Source: an uncultured Fenollaria sp. (lineage in GTDB: Bacteria; Bacillota; Clostridia; Tissierellales; Peptoniphilaceae). From it: 14,634 nt of DNA. Location of the stretch: NCBI RefSeq assembly GCF_934202865.1, contig NZ_CAKPYL010000037.1, forward strand, positions 1 through 14,634, in the 5' to 3' direction. Below are positions 6,737-14,634 of the stretch, piece by piece; within the stretch, counting starts at the first letter, position 1; each line of letters opens with the position of its first letter. Below the pieces are notes generated by a model that did no database searches, was not told where the DNA came from, and saw nothing but the letters and a program-made list of their open reading frames with translations. Both the position numbers and the translations under genes were made by a program.

Positions 6737-7990
6737 CTATGAAACGATTTTTTCTTCTTTATCCTTATCGTCACTTTGATAAGTAAGCTTCTTCTTTCCA
6801 TCTATAACAGAGCTATCTATCTTTAATGTTCCATCGTACTTCTTAGATGGAAGTTCATACATTATATCAAGCATTACTTTTTCAATAATACTTCTTAGTC
6901 CTCTAGCTCCAGTCTTCATCTCAATAGCTTTTTGAGCTATCCTTCTAACTGCATCGTCAGTAAACTCAAGCTCTGCGCCATCCATCCTAATAAGCTCTTG
7001 ATATTGCTTAATAAGTGCGTTCTTTGGCTCTGTTAGTATCTTGACTAAATCATCTTCCTTAAGCTCGTTAAGAGTTACTGTAACTGGAAGTCTACCTATT
7101 AGTTCTGGTATTAAACCAAACTTCATTAAGTCTTCGCTCTCAACATGCTTTAAAGCTTCTGACTTTTGTTTAGATTTATCGAAAATTTCTGATCCAAAGC
7201 CGTAAGACTTTTTATAAGTTCTCTTTGCAATGATGTCATCTAGTCCTTGGAAGGCTCCGCCAACTATGAAGAGTATATTACTTGTATCAACTTGAATAAA
7301 CTCCTCTTGTGGATGCTTTCTGCCGCCTTGTGGAGGAACATTAGCTATAGTTCCCTCTAAGATCTTTAGAAGCGCTTGTTGAACGCCTTCACCGCTAACA
7401 TCTCTTGTTATGGAAACGTTTTCGCTTTTCTTAGCAATCTTATCTATCTCATCAACATATATTATGCCTCTTTCAGCTCTATCTACATCGTAGTTCGCAT
7501 TTTGGATAAGCTTAAGAATGATGTTTTCAACATCTTCACCAACGTATCCTGCTTCAGTAAGAGTAGTTGCATCACATATTGCAAATGGAACGTTAAGTAT
7601 CCTTGCTAGAGTCTCAGCAAGAAGTGTTTTACCGCTTCCTGTTGGACCAAGTAAAAGTATATTACTTTTCTTTATTTCTACATCTTTATCAGTAGTATCC
7701 TTTGTGATTCTCTTATAATGGTTATATACAGCAACGGATAAAGTCTTCTTAGCGTCATCTTGTCCGATGACATAGTCGTCTAGAGACTTCTTTATCTCCA
7801 TTGGTGTTGGTAAAACCATATCTTCGAAGTCATAATTTTCTTCATTTAGTAGATGGTCTTCCTCTAATATATCCATACAAACGTTAATACATTCATCACA
7901 GATGTATACATTTGGTCCAGATATCAATCTTTTGACTTCGTTTTGAGTTTTTCCACAAAAGGAACATCTTATTTCATCATATTTCGACAT
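6737..7990 (-). CDS. clpX: ATP-dependent protease ATP-binding subunit ClpX
   Basis: AAA+ unfoldase that feeds tagged or regulatory substrates into ClpP. The protein is 417 residues, normal length. An N-terminal zinc-binding domain has Cys9, Cys12, Cys31 and Cys34. It is followed by Walker A GPTGSGKT (115-122), pore loop GYVG (148-151), Walker B YVDE (178-181), the RKH loop (224-226) and the sensor-2 region [11 protein letters not shown]. The ClpP-docking tripeptide, usually IGF, reads YGF (263-265), an uncommon first residue. The ATG lies 3 bases after the clpP stop, and the only purine-rich site (GGAG) is 12 bases upstream inside clpP, so translation is probably coupled. A hairpin and then lon follow. 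Confidence 0.98.
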   Translation of the reverse strand: MSKYDEIRCSFCGKTQNEVKRLISGPNVYICDECINVCMDILEEDHLLNEENYDFEDMVLPTPMEIKKSLDDYVIGQDDAKKTLSVAVYNHYKRITKDTTDKDVEIKKSNILLLGPTGSGKTLLAETLARILNVPFAICDATTLTEAGYVGEDVENIILKLIQNANYDVDRAERGIIYVDEIDKIAKKSENVSITRDVSGEGVQQALLKILEGTIANVPPQGGRKHPQEEFIQVDTSNILFIVGGAFQGLDDIIAKRTYKKSYGFGSEIFDKSKQKSEALKHVESEDLMKFGLIPELIGRLPVTVTLNELKEDDLVKILTEPKNALIKQYQELIRMDGAELEFTDDAVRRIAQKAIEMKTGARGLRSIIEKVMLDIMYELPSKKYDGTLKIDSSVIDGKKKLTYQSDDKDKEEKIVS

Positions 7991-7993
7991 TTA

Positions 7994-8575
7994 TTAATGT
8001 TTCTCCATAACTTTATCTATTAGACCGTACTTAACTGCTTCTTCTGCATTTAAGTAGTAGTCTCTGTCAGTATCTCTATTGATTATCTCAATATCTTGTC
8101 CAGTTTTTTCTGACAGTATCTTATTTATTCTCTTTCTAATTTCAAGAATCTTTTCTGCTTGAATACGAATGTCTTCAGCTTGTCCTTGAGTTCCACCAAG
8201 TGGTTGATGTATCATGATGTCAGCGTTTGGTAGAGCATATCTCTTTCCTTTAGTGCCTGATGCTAATAGAAAGGCACCCATTGACGCAGCTAAGCCAACG
8301 CATATAGTTGAAACATCAGGCTTTATATATTGCATTGTATCATATATAGCAAAGCCAGCTGATACTGAGCCTCCTGGTGAATTTATATAGATTTGTATAT
8401 CTTTATCAGGATCTTCTGCTTCTAGAAATAACAATTGAGCTACAATTAAGTCAGCCATCTCATTGTTTATTTCCCCTGACAAGAAAATAATTCTTTCTTT
8501 TAAAAGCCTTGAGTAGATATCATATGACCTTTCTCCTCTGGAACTTTGTTCTACAACCATAGGAATTAATGCCAT
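7994..8575 (-). CDS. clpP: ATP-dependent Clp protease proteolytic subunit ClpP
   Basis: Serine peptidase that forms the double-heptamer barrel used by ClpX and other Clp ATPases. The protein is 193 residues, normal length. The catalytic triad is visible: Ser98 in AASMGA, His123 in MIHQPLGG and Asp172 in RDTDRDYYL. The oxyanion-region SPGGSV (66-71) is intact. The short N-terminus, [20 protein letters not shown], is typical, with propeptide processing before the Val region possible but not provable. GGGGTGA sits just before the ATG, 12 bases after the tig stop. This tig-clpP-clpX-lon order resembles that of many bacteria including E. coli. Confidence 0.98.
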   Translation of the reverse strand: MALIPMVVEQSSRGERSYDIYSRLLKERIIFLSGEINNEMADLIVAQLLFLEAEDPDKDIQIYINSPGGSVSAGFAIYDTMQYIKPDVSTICVGLAASMGAFLLASGTKGKRYALPNADIMIHQPLGGTQGQAEDIRIQAEKILEIRKRINKILSEKTGQDIEIINRDTDRDYYLNAEEAVKYGLIDKVMEKH

Positions 8576-8587
8576 TTTATCACCCCA

Positions 8588-9877
8588 TTAAATATATTTT
8601 ACTTTTTTCTTTATATCGTCTATTGCTTTTGAGTTAAGTATGCCTCTATCTAGGAATTCTAGAGATCCTTCACTCATTGATTTTTTAAATTCTTCTTTAT
8701 CTTCTGCCTTATACATTTCAGCTAATTTATCAAGTTCTTTGTCATAATCTCTCTTTGTTGCTTTTAATTTATTTTCTTGAGCATATTTTTCAAGAATTAA
8801 ACCAAGTTTAACTCTCTTTTCTGCAGGTTCTTTGAATGTTTCCTTGATTTCTTCGTCTGTATTTCCAGTATACTTCTTGTAATCTTCATAGTTTAAGCCT
8901 TGAGCTTGTAGTCTATATTGGAAGTTTCTTAATTCGTTTTCTACTTCGTCTTCAATCATTCTATTTGGAACATCAAATTTTGTTTCTTCAATAACTTTAT
9001 CAAGTACTTTGTTTTCTCTTTGAGCGTCAATCATTTCATTGAATTGAGCTTTTAATTTCTTTCTTAAATCTGCTTTAAATTCTTTTAATGTATCAAATTC
9101 TGAAACATCTGATGCAAAGTTATCATCAAGTTCAGGCAATTCTTTAACTTTAATTTCATTTATAGTGCAGATAAATTTAGCATCTTTTCCTTTTAGATCT
9201 TCTGCATGATATTCTTCAGGGAATTTAACATTTACATCAAATTCTTCTCCTATAGCTCTATCTACTAATTGATCTTCAAAGCCTGGTATAAATGAATTAG
9301 AACCAATTTCTAGTTCATAGTCTTTTGCTTCTCCGCCTTGGAAAGCTTCGTTATCTACATAACCTTTGAAATCAAGCTTAACTATATCACCTTTTTTAGT
9401 TTTTCTATCTTCAATGATAGTGTATCTAGCATTTTCGTTTCTTAATCTTTCGATTTCATTTGTAACTACTTCTTTATCGAATTCTTCTTTAACGTCTTCA
9501 ACTTCTATCTCTTCGAAGTTTGGTAATTCAAACTCAGGAACTACTTCTACTTCAAATGTAAAGTTAATATTTTCATTTTCTTTAAAGTCTTTAACATCAA
9601 CATCTGGTTGATCAACAACTTTTAAATCTAATTCTTCTAATGCCTTTGGATAGATTTCTTGAAGCATTATGTTTATAGCTTCATCGTAAAATACTTGAAC
9701 GCCATAGTTTTGTTCAATAATCATCTTAGGTACTTTACCTTTTCTAAATCCAGGAATACTAAATTTTGATCTAATCTTCTTATAAGCTTCGTCTATCTTA
9801 GGCTCAAAATCCTTCCAATCCACGTCTACATTGAAGTAAACTTTATTTTTTTCTTTTTTGTCAAAATTAACTTTCAC
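8588..9877 (-). CDS. tig: Trigger factor, ribosome-bound chaperone and prolyl isomerase
   Basis: Binds the ribosome exit tunnel and shields nascent chains; its middle domain is an FKBP-type peptidyl-prolyl isomerase. The protein is 429 residues, normal length. The ribosome-docking signature GFRKGKVP is at 43-50. The isomerase domain (about 160-245) includes GDIVKLDFKGYVDNEAFQGG and FIPGFEDQL. The helical C-terminal arms follow. The start codon is GTG at 9877, with AAGGAGTGA ending 5 bases upstream. No in-frame ATG fits the conserved MKVNFDKKEKN start. A promoter with an extended -10 lies just upstream, making tig the first gene of the tig-clpP-clpX-lon-engB run. Confidence 0.97.
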   Translation of the reverse strand: MKVNFDKKEKNKVYFNVDVDWKDFEPKIDEAYKKIRSKFSIPGFRKGKVPKMIIEQNYGVQVFYDEAINIMLQEIYPKALEELDLKVVDQPDVDVKDFKENENINFTFEVEVVPEFELPNFEEIEVEDVKEEFDKEVVTNEIERLRNENARYTIIEDRKTKKGDIVKLDFKGYVDNEAFQGGEAKDYELEIGSNSFIPGFEDQLVDRAIGEEFDVNVKFPEEYHAEDLKGKDAKFICTINEIKVKELPELDDNFASDVSEFDTLKEFKADLRKKLKAQFNEMIDAQRENKVLDKVIEETKFDVPNRMIEDEVENELRNFQYRLQAQGLNYEDYKKYTGNTDEEIKETFKEPAEKRVKLGLILEKYAQENKLKATKRDYDKELDKLAEMYKAEDKEEFKKSMSEGSLEFLDRGILNSKAIDDIKKKVKYI

Positions 9878-9909
9878 TTAATTCACTCCTTAAAATTACT
9901 TATGTTGTT

Positions 9910-9938
9910 ATTATATCACTAATATCGTTATAAGTAAA
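9910..9938 (-). promoter_or_regulatory. Promoter of the tig-clpP-clpX operon
   Basis: Minus strand: TTTACT (9938-9933), 17 bases, TATAAT (9915-9910), with TG one base before the -10 (extended -10, TGATATAAT). It lies 32 bases before the tig GTG. The -35 box sits in one arm of an 8-base inverted repeat TAAGTAAA/TTTACTTA (9931-9938 and 9946-9953) that could be an operator. No clear CIRCE or CtsR operator overlaps the core promoter. Confidence 0.7.
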
Positions 9939-9964
9939 TAAATATTTTACTTAATTACACAAGA

Positions 9965-9995
9965 AAAAGTCAAACAAGATCAAAGTTTGACTTTT
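9965..9995 (-). terminator. Hairpin ending the TPM-lemA unit
   Basis: A perfect 11-base-pair stem AAAAGTCAAAC / GTTTGACTTTT (9965-9975 and 9985-9995) with a 9-base loop. On the minus strand it is followed by a T tract, just after lemA stops. The stem has only three G-C pairs, so it is a weak terminator. One arm plus loop also resembles a CtsR heat-shock operator (AGTCAAA, 3 bases, GATCAAA). Confidence 0.6.
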
Positions 9996-10002
9996 AATTA
10001 AA

Positions 10003-10581
10003 TTATTTACCAAAATCAACGCTTGGTGCGTTCTCTGCTCCATCTTGAGCTTTAAATGTTTCAAATTTATCAAAGCCTAGCATCGATGCAAAGATATTGT
10101 TAGGGAATGTCCTAACTGATTTATTGAATTCAGTTGCTTCGTTATTAAAGTCACGTCTTGCAACTGCTATCCTGTTTTCAGTTCCTGCTAATTCATCTTG
10201 TAAACTTAAGAAGTTTTCATTAGCTTTTAAATCTGGATAGTTTTCTACAACTATGTTAATGTTTTTAGCTAGTTCTGTATCAAGCTTTTCATAGTCTTCA
10301 GGTGTTTTTGCATCTGTGTATCCACTTCTAAGTTTAGCTATGTTTTCAAGCGTTTCTTCTTCGTGTTTAGCATAACCTTTTACTGTTTCAACTAAGTTTG
10401 GTATTAGGTCTGCTCTTCTTTGATATTGAGTTTGAACTTCTGCCCATGTCTTATTAACATTCTCTTGTCTGTTAACTAGACCATTGTACTTAAATGCTAC
10501 TAGTGCACCTAAAGCAATTACTATTACTAGTATAATTAAAAGTGGTGAAAATTTACCTCTTCTTTGTCTTTTTTCTTCCAT
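10003..10581 (-). CDS. lemA: LemA family membrane protein
   Basis: A 192-residue LemA-family protein. A short basic N-terminus, MEEKRQRRGK, precedes one membrane helix (about 12-30). The remainder is a four-helix bundle expected outside the membrane, with the family pattern YNGLVNRQENVNKTWAEVQ and QRRADLIPNLVETVKGYAKHEEETL. The biochemical role is not established. The family is repeatedly found beside TPM-domain proteins, as here, and is thought to act in the cell envelope. AAGGAG sits 9 bases before the ATG and the gap to the TPM gene is 28 bases, so the two are co-transcribed. A hairpin follows it. Confidence 0.93.
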   Translation of the reverse strand: MEEKRQRRGKFSPLLIILVIVIALGALVAFKYNGLVNRQENVNKTWAEVQTQYQRRADLIPNLVETVKGYAKHEEETLENIAKLRSGYTDAKTPEDYEKLDTELAKNINIVVENYPDLKANENFLSLQDELAGTENRIAVARRDFNNEATEFNKSVRTFPNNIFASMLGFDKFETFKAQDGAENAPSVDFGK

Positions 10582-10609
10582 TTCATATTCTCCTTTATTT
10601 AAAATTTAT

Positions 10610-11422
10610 TTACCAAGATCCTGATGCTCCGCCGCCGCCAGATGAACCGCCGCCAAATGAGCCGCCACCTGATCCGCCGAAGCCGCCAAATCCGCCTGAA
10701 CCACCAGAGCCTCCGAAAAAGCCACCAAATGGATCATCGTCATCGAAAAATATATTTCTACGTCTACGTCTATACATTCTTCCTCTTCTGCCGTAGATAT
10801 ATCTTGATCTATTAAGCCTAGATGTAATCATAATAAATAAAAATATTAATAATATTATCATTACTGGGCTTATAGATAAGTCATTTTCAAGTCCTAATTC
10901 ATTTACGTCTATTTCTTCAAACTTTACATTGTACTCTTCTCCAATGTAATAAATTACGCTATCGAACGCATCTCTAATACCTTTATCGTAATCTTCTGCT
11001 TGAAAATTAGGTTTTATTACATTTCTTATTATTCTTCCTGCTTTAGCATCATTTATTGCGCCTTCAAGCCCATAACCTACTTCAAACCTTACCTGTCTAT
11101 CATTAAGGCTTACTAATAAAAGTACTCCGTTGTTCTTTTTCTTATCACCTATGCCCCAATCTCTAAATACTTTATTAGAAAATGATTCTATATCCGTTCC
11201 TCCTAGGTCGTTGACAGTAAGTACAGCGACTTGGCTTCCATAGTCTTTCATTTTAAAATTCATTTCATTAATATGATCAATAGTATCTTGAGAGATAATA
11301 TTTGCATTATCGAGAACAAATCCATAATCAGGCTTTGAGATTGCTTTTGCAGTAAAGCCTTGTAAGAAAATTATTTGAACTATAAATAATATTATAAATT
11401 TTTTAAGAAAGCTCTTTTTCAT
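10610..11422 (-). CDS. TPM-domain membrane protein (YgcG-like) with glycine-rich tail
   Basis: A 270-residue protein. It has a signal peptide (1-27, basic start, hydrophobic core 9-22, probable cut after AKA), then a TPM/Repair_PSII domain (about 30-165, with YGFVLDNANIIS, DWGIGDKKKNNGVLLLVSLNDRQVRFEVGYGLEG). A membrane helix follows (184-200), then an arginine-rich stretch (RRGRMYRRRRRN, 212-223) and a glycine-rich tail (232-270) ending GASGSW. The basic stretch after the helix predicts that the tail is cytoplasmic and the TPM domain external. In plants a TPM domain acts in photosystem II repair; the bacterial function is unknown. It has GGAGGT before the ATG. It is the first gene of a pair with lemA and follows uvrA by 49 bases, with a GGGTATA promoter-like element in the gap. 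Confidence 0.92.
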   Translation of the reverse strand: MKKSFLKKFIILFIVQIIFLQGFTAKAISKPDYGFVLDNANIISQDTIDHINEMNFKMKDYGSQVAVLTVNDLGGTDIESFSNKVFRDWGIGDKKKNNGVLLLVSLNDRQVRFEVGYGLEGAINDAKAGRIIRNVIKPNFQAEDYDKGIRDAFDSVIYYIGEEYNVKFEEIDVNELGLENDLSISPVMIILLIFLFIMITSRLNRSRYIYGRRGRMYRRRRRNIFFDDDDPFGGFFGGSGGSGGFGGFGGSGGGSFGGGSSGGGGASGSW

Positions 11423-11443
11423 ATTTACCTCCGTATATAAAAT

Positions 11444-11471
11444 ATACCCGAAATGTCATGCTTTTAATCAA
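11444..11471 (-). promoter_or_regulatory. SigB-like promoter candidate for the TPM-lemA pair
   Basis: Minus strand: TTGATTAA (11471-11464), 14 bases, GGGTAT (11449-11444), 21 bases before the ATG. It starts right after the uvrA stop. The pattern matches that in front of the RsbW-like gene. The last part of the -10 merges into a small inverted repeat GTATAT/ATATAC (11447-11433). A sigma-A reading would need a 19-base spacer. Confidence 0.45.
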
Positions 11472-14309
11472 TTAAAGCTTTCCTTCCTTTTCAAATATTT
11501 CTCTCAAAAACTTTCCTGTATATGATTTTTTATTCTTAGCTACTTCAATAGGTGTTCCTGTCGCAACTATGGTTCCTCCCATGTCTCCGCCTTCTGGACC
11601 AAGGTCTATGATGTAGTCTGATTGCTTAATAACATCAAGATTATGTTCTATAACTAAGACTGAATTGTTTTGATCAACAAGTGTGTTCAGTACCTTTATA
11701 AGTTTAGCAACGTCATGTGAGTGAAGACCTGTAGTTGGCTCATCAAGTATATATATTGTTCTTCCAGTTGACTTTTTAGAAAGTTCTGTGGCAAGCTTAA
11801 CTCTTTGTGCCTCGCCACCCGATAGCTCTGTTGAGCTTTGACCAATCTTTATATATCCAAGACCTACATCATAAAGCGTTTGTAGTTTTCTTGCTATACG
11901 CGGTTGATTTTCAAAAAACTTTAGTCCTTCCTCAACTGTCATTTCAAGCACATCGGCTATAGTTTTGTCCTTAAACTTAACTTCAAGTGTCTCTCTATTG
12001 TATCTCTTTCCTTTACATACCTCACATGGTACATATACATCTGGCAAGAAATGCATTTCAACCTTTAATATACCATCGCCCTTACATGCTTCGCAGCGAC
12101 CGCCCTTAACATTGAAAGAGAATCTTCCTTTTTGATAGCCTCTCATCTTAGCCTCTTGTGTCATGGCAAAGACATCTCTAATTAAATCAAAGGTACCTGT
12201 ATATGTCGCCGGATTTGATCTAGGCGTTCTACCTATTGGGCTTTGATCAATTACTACTACCTTATCGATGTTTTCAATGCCTTCAACAGCTTTTCTCTTA
12301 CCAGGTTTATATTTTGATTTATTAATCTTTTGTGCTAGTGATTTATAAATAATTTCATTTACAAGTGTTGACTTTCCTGAACCAGAAACACCTGTTACTG
12401 TAACAAATTCACTTAGAGGCACTTCCACGTCTATGTTTTTAAGATTGTTTTCGCTTGCTCCTATGACTTTCAAAACATTATCTTTATCAGTTTTTCTATA
12501 CTCATCCTTTAGTGGTATTTTCTTTCTTCCAGATAAATAATCGCCTGTGATGGACTTTTTACATTTCATAACCTTATTGATATTGCCTTGAACAACAAGA
12601 TGACCACCATGTATACCTGCTCCTGGACCAATATCTATAATCTCGTCGCAATGGTGCATAATCTCTTCGTCATGTTCTACTACAAGTAAGGTGTTGCCTG
12701 CGTCTGTTAGCTCTCTAAGCGCTTGTATCAGCTTTAAATTGTCTCTTTGATGTAAGCCTATGGATGGCTCGTCCAAAACGTATATAACGCCCACTAGAGC
12801 AGAGCCTATCTGCGTAGCAAGCCTAATTCTTTGCGCTTCACCACCAGATAGAGTCTTTGCCATTCTCGATAGATTTAAGTAATCAAGTCCTACAGTTATT
12901 AAGAATGATAATCTCTTCTTTATCTCAATCAAGATTTGTTCAGCAATCTTTTCTTCTGTTTCATTAAGCTTTAAATTATTTATATAATCAAGTTCGTCTT
13001 TTATACTAAGCTTTGTAAATTCATATATATTTAAATCGCCTACCCTAACAGCAAGCGCTTCCTTTTTTAGTCTTGCACCGTGACATTCAGGGCATTCAAT
13101 CTCTTCAACGTACTCCTCAGTGTTATCTCTAACCGCTTGAGACATAGAGCTTGTAAGCCTATCCATCATTACCGATAGTATACCCGGCCACTTCTTATTA
13201 AATTCTTTAGATGTTTTTGTGAATAATGAATTGTACTTAAACCTTACATTGTAGTCAGTACCATTAAGTAAATCATCTATCATTTTCTTAGGTGCTTCTG
13301 AGAATGGCTGGTCTTCTTTAAAGCCATATTTATCTAATATAAATTTAAATATTTTATAATAATAAGTGCCCTTCTTAGAATTTTTAAATGGCTCTATGAC
13401 TCCTTCTTCAAGTGAAAGTGAATAGTCGGGTATAACTAAATCCTTGTCAATGCTTCTAAAGTAGCCTAGCCCGTTACATCTCTCACACATACCAAAGGGA
13501 CTATTGAATGAAAATAATCTTGTAGATAGCTCATCAAATGATATACCACAGTCAATGCAGGCATATTTTGTTGAATAAGATTTTTCATATAAGTCTAAAT
13601 AATTTATCTTAACAAGGCCATTCGAATAATGAACTGCAGTCTCAAGTGAGCCAGTTAGTCTTGATAATATACCATCTTTAATCACAAGCCTATCGATAAC
13701 GATGTCAATATCGTGTTTCTTGTTCTTGTCTATATCTACTTTATCTGTAATATCATGCATTTCGCCATCTAAAATATATCTGACAAAGCCATCTTTTTGG
13801 ATTTGATCAAGAACTTTTTTATGTTGACCCTTTTGTCCTCTGACGATAGGTGCTAAGACATAAATCTTTTGTCCTTCATCGTGGCTCATGATTATATCAG
13901 CTATCTGATCAATGGTTTGTGATGTAATCTTCTTACCACAGCTTGGGCAATAGATTTGGCCAATTCTTGCATATAAAAGTCTTAGATAATCATAAACCTC
14001 TGTAACTGTTCCTACTGTTGATCTCGGGTTATTGCTTGTAGTCTTTTGGTCTATGGATATAGATGGACTTAGACCGCTAATAAACTCAACATTCGGCTTA
14101 GTAGTGTTGCCTAAGAACATTCTAGCATAGCTTGAAAGGCTCTCCACATATCTTCTTTGACCTTCAGCATATATTGTGTCAAAAGCAAGTGAAGACTTCC
14201 CTGAGCCTGATAGTCCAGTTATAACCACAAATTTATTTCTAGGTATATCTATATCTAAATTTTTTAAATTATTTTCATTGGCACCTCTAATAACTATTTT
14301 ATTCTCCAA
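11472..14309 (-). CDS. uvrA: Excinuclease ABC subunit UvrA
   Basis: DNA-damage sensor of nucleotide excision repair; a dimer that loads UvrB on lesions. The protein is 945 residues, normal length. It has two ABC modules: Walker A GLSGSGKS (32-39) and GVSGSGKS (640-647), with signatures LSGGEAQR at 487-494 and 829-836. Zinc sites: Cys251/Cys254/Cys275/Cys278 in the first half and Cys739/Cys742/Cys762/Cys765 in the second; a further CPSC (121-124) is near the N-terminus. The start is a TTG at 14309: AAGGAGG lies 9 bases upstream, and the first residues [18 protein letters not shown] are canonical, while no ATG exists before residue 64. It overlaps uvrB by 11 bases, so its ribosome binding site is inside uvrB and translation is probably coupled. 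Confidence 0.97.
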   Translation of the reverse strand: MENKIVIRGANENNLKNLDIDIPRNKFVVITGLSGSGKSSLAFDTIYAEGQRRYVESLSSYARMFLGNTTKPNVEFISGLSPSISIDQKTTSNNPRSTVGTVTEVYDYLRLLYARIGQIYCPSCGKKITSQTIDQIADIIMSHDEGQKIYVLAPIVRGQKGQHKKVLDQIQKDGFVRYILDGEMHDITDKVDIDKNKKHDIDIVIDRLVIKDGILSRLTGSLETAVHYSNGLVKINYLDLYEKSYSTKYACIDCGISFDELSTRLFSFNSPFGMCERCNGLGYFRSIDKDLVIPDYSLSLEEGVIEPFKNSKKGTYYYKIFKFILDKYGFKEDQPFSEAPKKMIDDLLNGTDYNVRFKYNSLFTKTSKEFNKKWPGILSVMMDRLTSSMSQAVRDNTEEYVEEIECPECHGARLKKEALAVRVGDLNIYEFTKLSIKDELDYINNLKLNETEEKIAEQILIEIKKRLSFLITVGLDYLNLSRMAKTLSGGEAQRIRLATQIGSALVGVIYVLDEPSIGLHQRDNLKLIQALRELTDAGNTLLVVEHDEEIMHHCDEIIDIGPGAGIHGGHLVVQGNINKVMKCKKSITGDYLSGRKKIPLKDEYRKTDKDNVLKVIGASENNLKNIDVEVPLSEFVTVTGVSGSGKSTLVNEIIYKSLAQKINKSKYKPGKRKAVEGIENIDKVVVIDQSPIGRTPRSNPATYTGTFDLIRDVFAMTQEAKMRGYQKGRFSFNVKGGRCEACKGDGILKVEMHFLPDVYVPCEVCKGKRYNRETLEVKFKDKTIADVLEMTVEEGLKFFENQPRIARKLQTLYDVGLGYIKIGQSSTELSGGEAQRVKLATELSKKSTGRTIYILDEPTTGLHSHDVAKLIKVLNTLVDQNNSVLVIEHNLDVIKQSDYIIDLGPEGGDMGGTIVATGTPIEVAKNKKSYTGKFLREIFEKEGKL

Positions 14310-14634
14310 TGAATAATTCCTCCTTCTTCAATTCTTCTATCATATCTCTGTATTTAGCAGCATCTTCGAAATTTAAATCCTTTGCCGCCTTATTCATCTT
14401 TGTCGTAAGTTTCTTAATCTTATCTTGAACGCCCTTTGCGCTATAAGTGTACTTTTCGCCCTCATCCATCGCCTTAGTTACTTCAATAACATCTCTAATC
14501 GATTTTTTAATAGTCATAGGCGTTATATTATTATCTTCATTATACTTCATCTGTATCTTTCTTCTTCTAGCTGTTTCATTAATTGCGCTCTCCATAGATT
14601 TAGTTATAGTATCTGCGTACATAATAACAAGTCC
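14299..14634 (-). CDS. uvrB: Excinuclease ABC subunit UvrB, C-terminal part
   Basis: The last 111 codons of UvrB, the helicase-like damage-verification subunit. The frame is open to the window edge, so the first roughly 550 residues are outside. The visible part starts at [14 protein letters not shown], matching the end of the conserved helicase core. It continues through [19 protein letters not shown] (conserved MxYNxxxxxxP region) and ends in the UVR domain, about 40 residues with [30 protein letters not shown], which contacts UvrC. The first ATG inside the window (14622) is an internal methionine, not the start. It overlaps uvrA by 11 bases, giving the standard uvrB-uvrA order. Confidence 0.96.
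   Translation of the reverse strand, partial: GLVIMYADTITKSMESAINETARRRKIQMKYNEDNNITPMTIKKSIRDVIEVTKAMDEGEKYTYSAKGVQDKIKKLTTKMNKAAKDLNFEDAAKYRDMIEELKKEELFIGE

Noticed and set aside
9878..10002. CIRCE or sigma-32-like heat-shock element before tig
   Set aside because: No TTAGCACTC-type inverted repeat or sigma-32-like pair is seen; only the imperfect CtsR-like heptads noted as a finding.
10542..10796. Plus-strand open frame coding a proline-rich protein
   Set aside because: It is the complement of the glycine-rich tail of the TPM gene and of the lemA start. It has no ribosome binding site, and the proline repeats simply mirror glycine codons.
13428..13433. Another GGGTAT on the plus strand within uvrA (and one on the minus strand near 13180-13185)
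   Set aside because: Both are inside the uvrA coding region, do not face a gene start, and fit chance expectation.
1..14634. CRISPR arrays, insertion sequences, tRNA or rRNA genes, phage genes
   Set aside because: No regularly spaced repeats, transposase or integrase frames, or tRNA/rRNA-like sequence were found; gene content is all conserved chromosomal.

Overview
The window is a stretch of low-GC Gram-positive (Bacillota) chromosome, by eye about one third G+C. It is densely packed, and all genes but one lie on the minus strand. The strict-anaerobe rubredoxin, the tig-clpP-clpX-lon-engB order, the AGGAGG-type ribosome binding sites and the protein sequences suggest an anaerobic Firmicute, possibly a Peptoniphilaceae/Tissierellia relative such as Anaerococcus, Peptoniphilus or Finegoldia. 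That taxonomic guess is inference; no rRNA is present to settle it. No mobile element, CRISPR array, tRNA or rRNA was seen, and no stretch over 300 bases lacks a gene.

Layout in transcription order, minus strand, right to left. (1) The end of uvrB (14634-14299) overlaps uvrA (14309-11472): nucleotide excision repair. (2) A TPM-domain membrane protein (11422-10610) and LemA (10581-10003) form a two-gene envelope unit with its own promoter-like element, ending in a hairpin. (3) tig, clpP, clpX, lon and engB (9877-3699) form a protein quality-control and ribosome-assembly operon: trigger factor folds nascent chains, ClpXP and Lon degrade misfolded or regulatory proteins, and EngB helps assemble the 50S subunit. 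A hairpin separates clpX from lon. (4) Two hairpins lie between engB and the convergent, plus-strand rubredoxin gene (3437-3595). (5) Divergent from rubredoxin is an orphan RsbW/SpoIIAB-like ATPase gene (3326-2931). (6) typA (2870-1044), with a good sigma-A-type promoter, is followed after 11 bases by a cardiolipin synthase gene that runs off the left edge.

The most interesting signal is regulatory. Three intergenic starts (rubredoxin, the RsbW-like ATPase and the TPM/lemA unit) each carry GGGTATA preceded 13-14 bases upstream by a TTGNTTAA-like box. This resembles Bacillus SigB promoters (G-TTAA, about 14 bases, GGGTAT) more than sigma-A promoters. One of the three drives a gene of the anti-sigma kinase family, so an autoregulated stress-sigma circuit, with the sigma factor elsewhere, is a testable idea. 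It remains a hypothesis. The other genes are conserved housekeeping genes with only modest oddities, such as a YGF instead of IGF docking loop in ClpX and a diverged N-domain in Lon.
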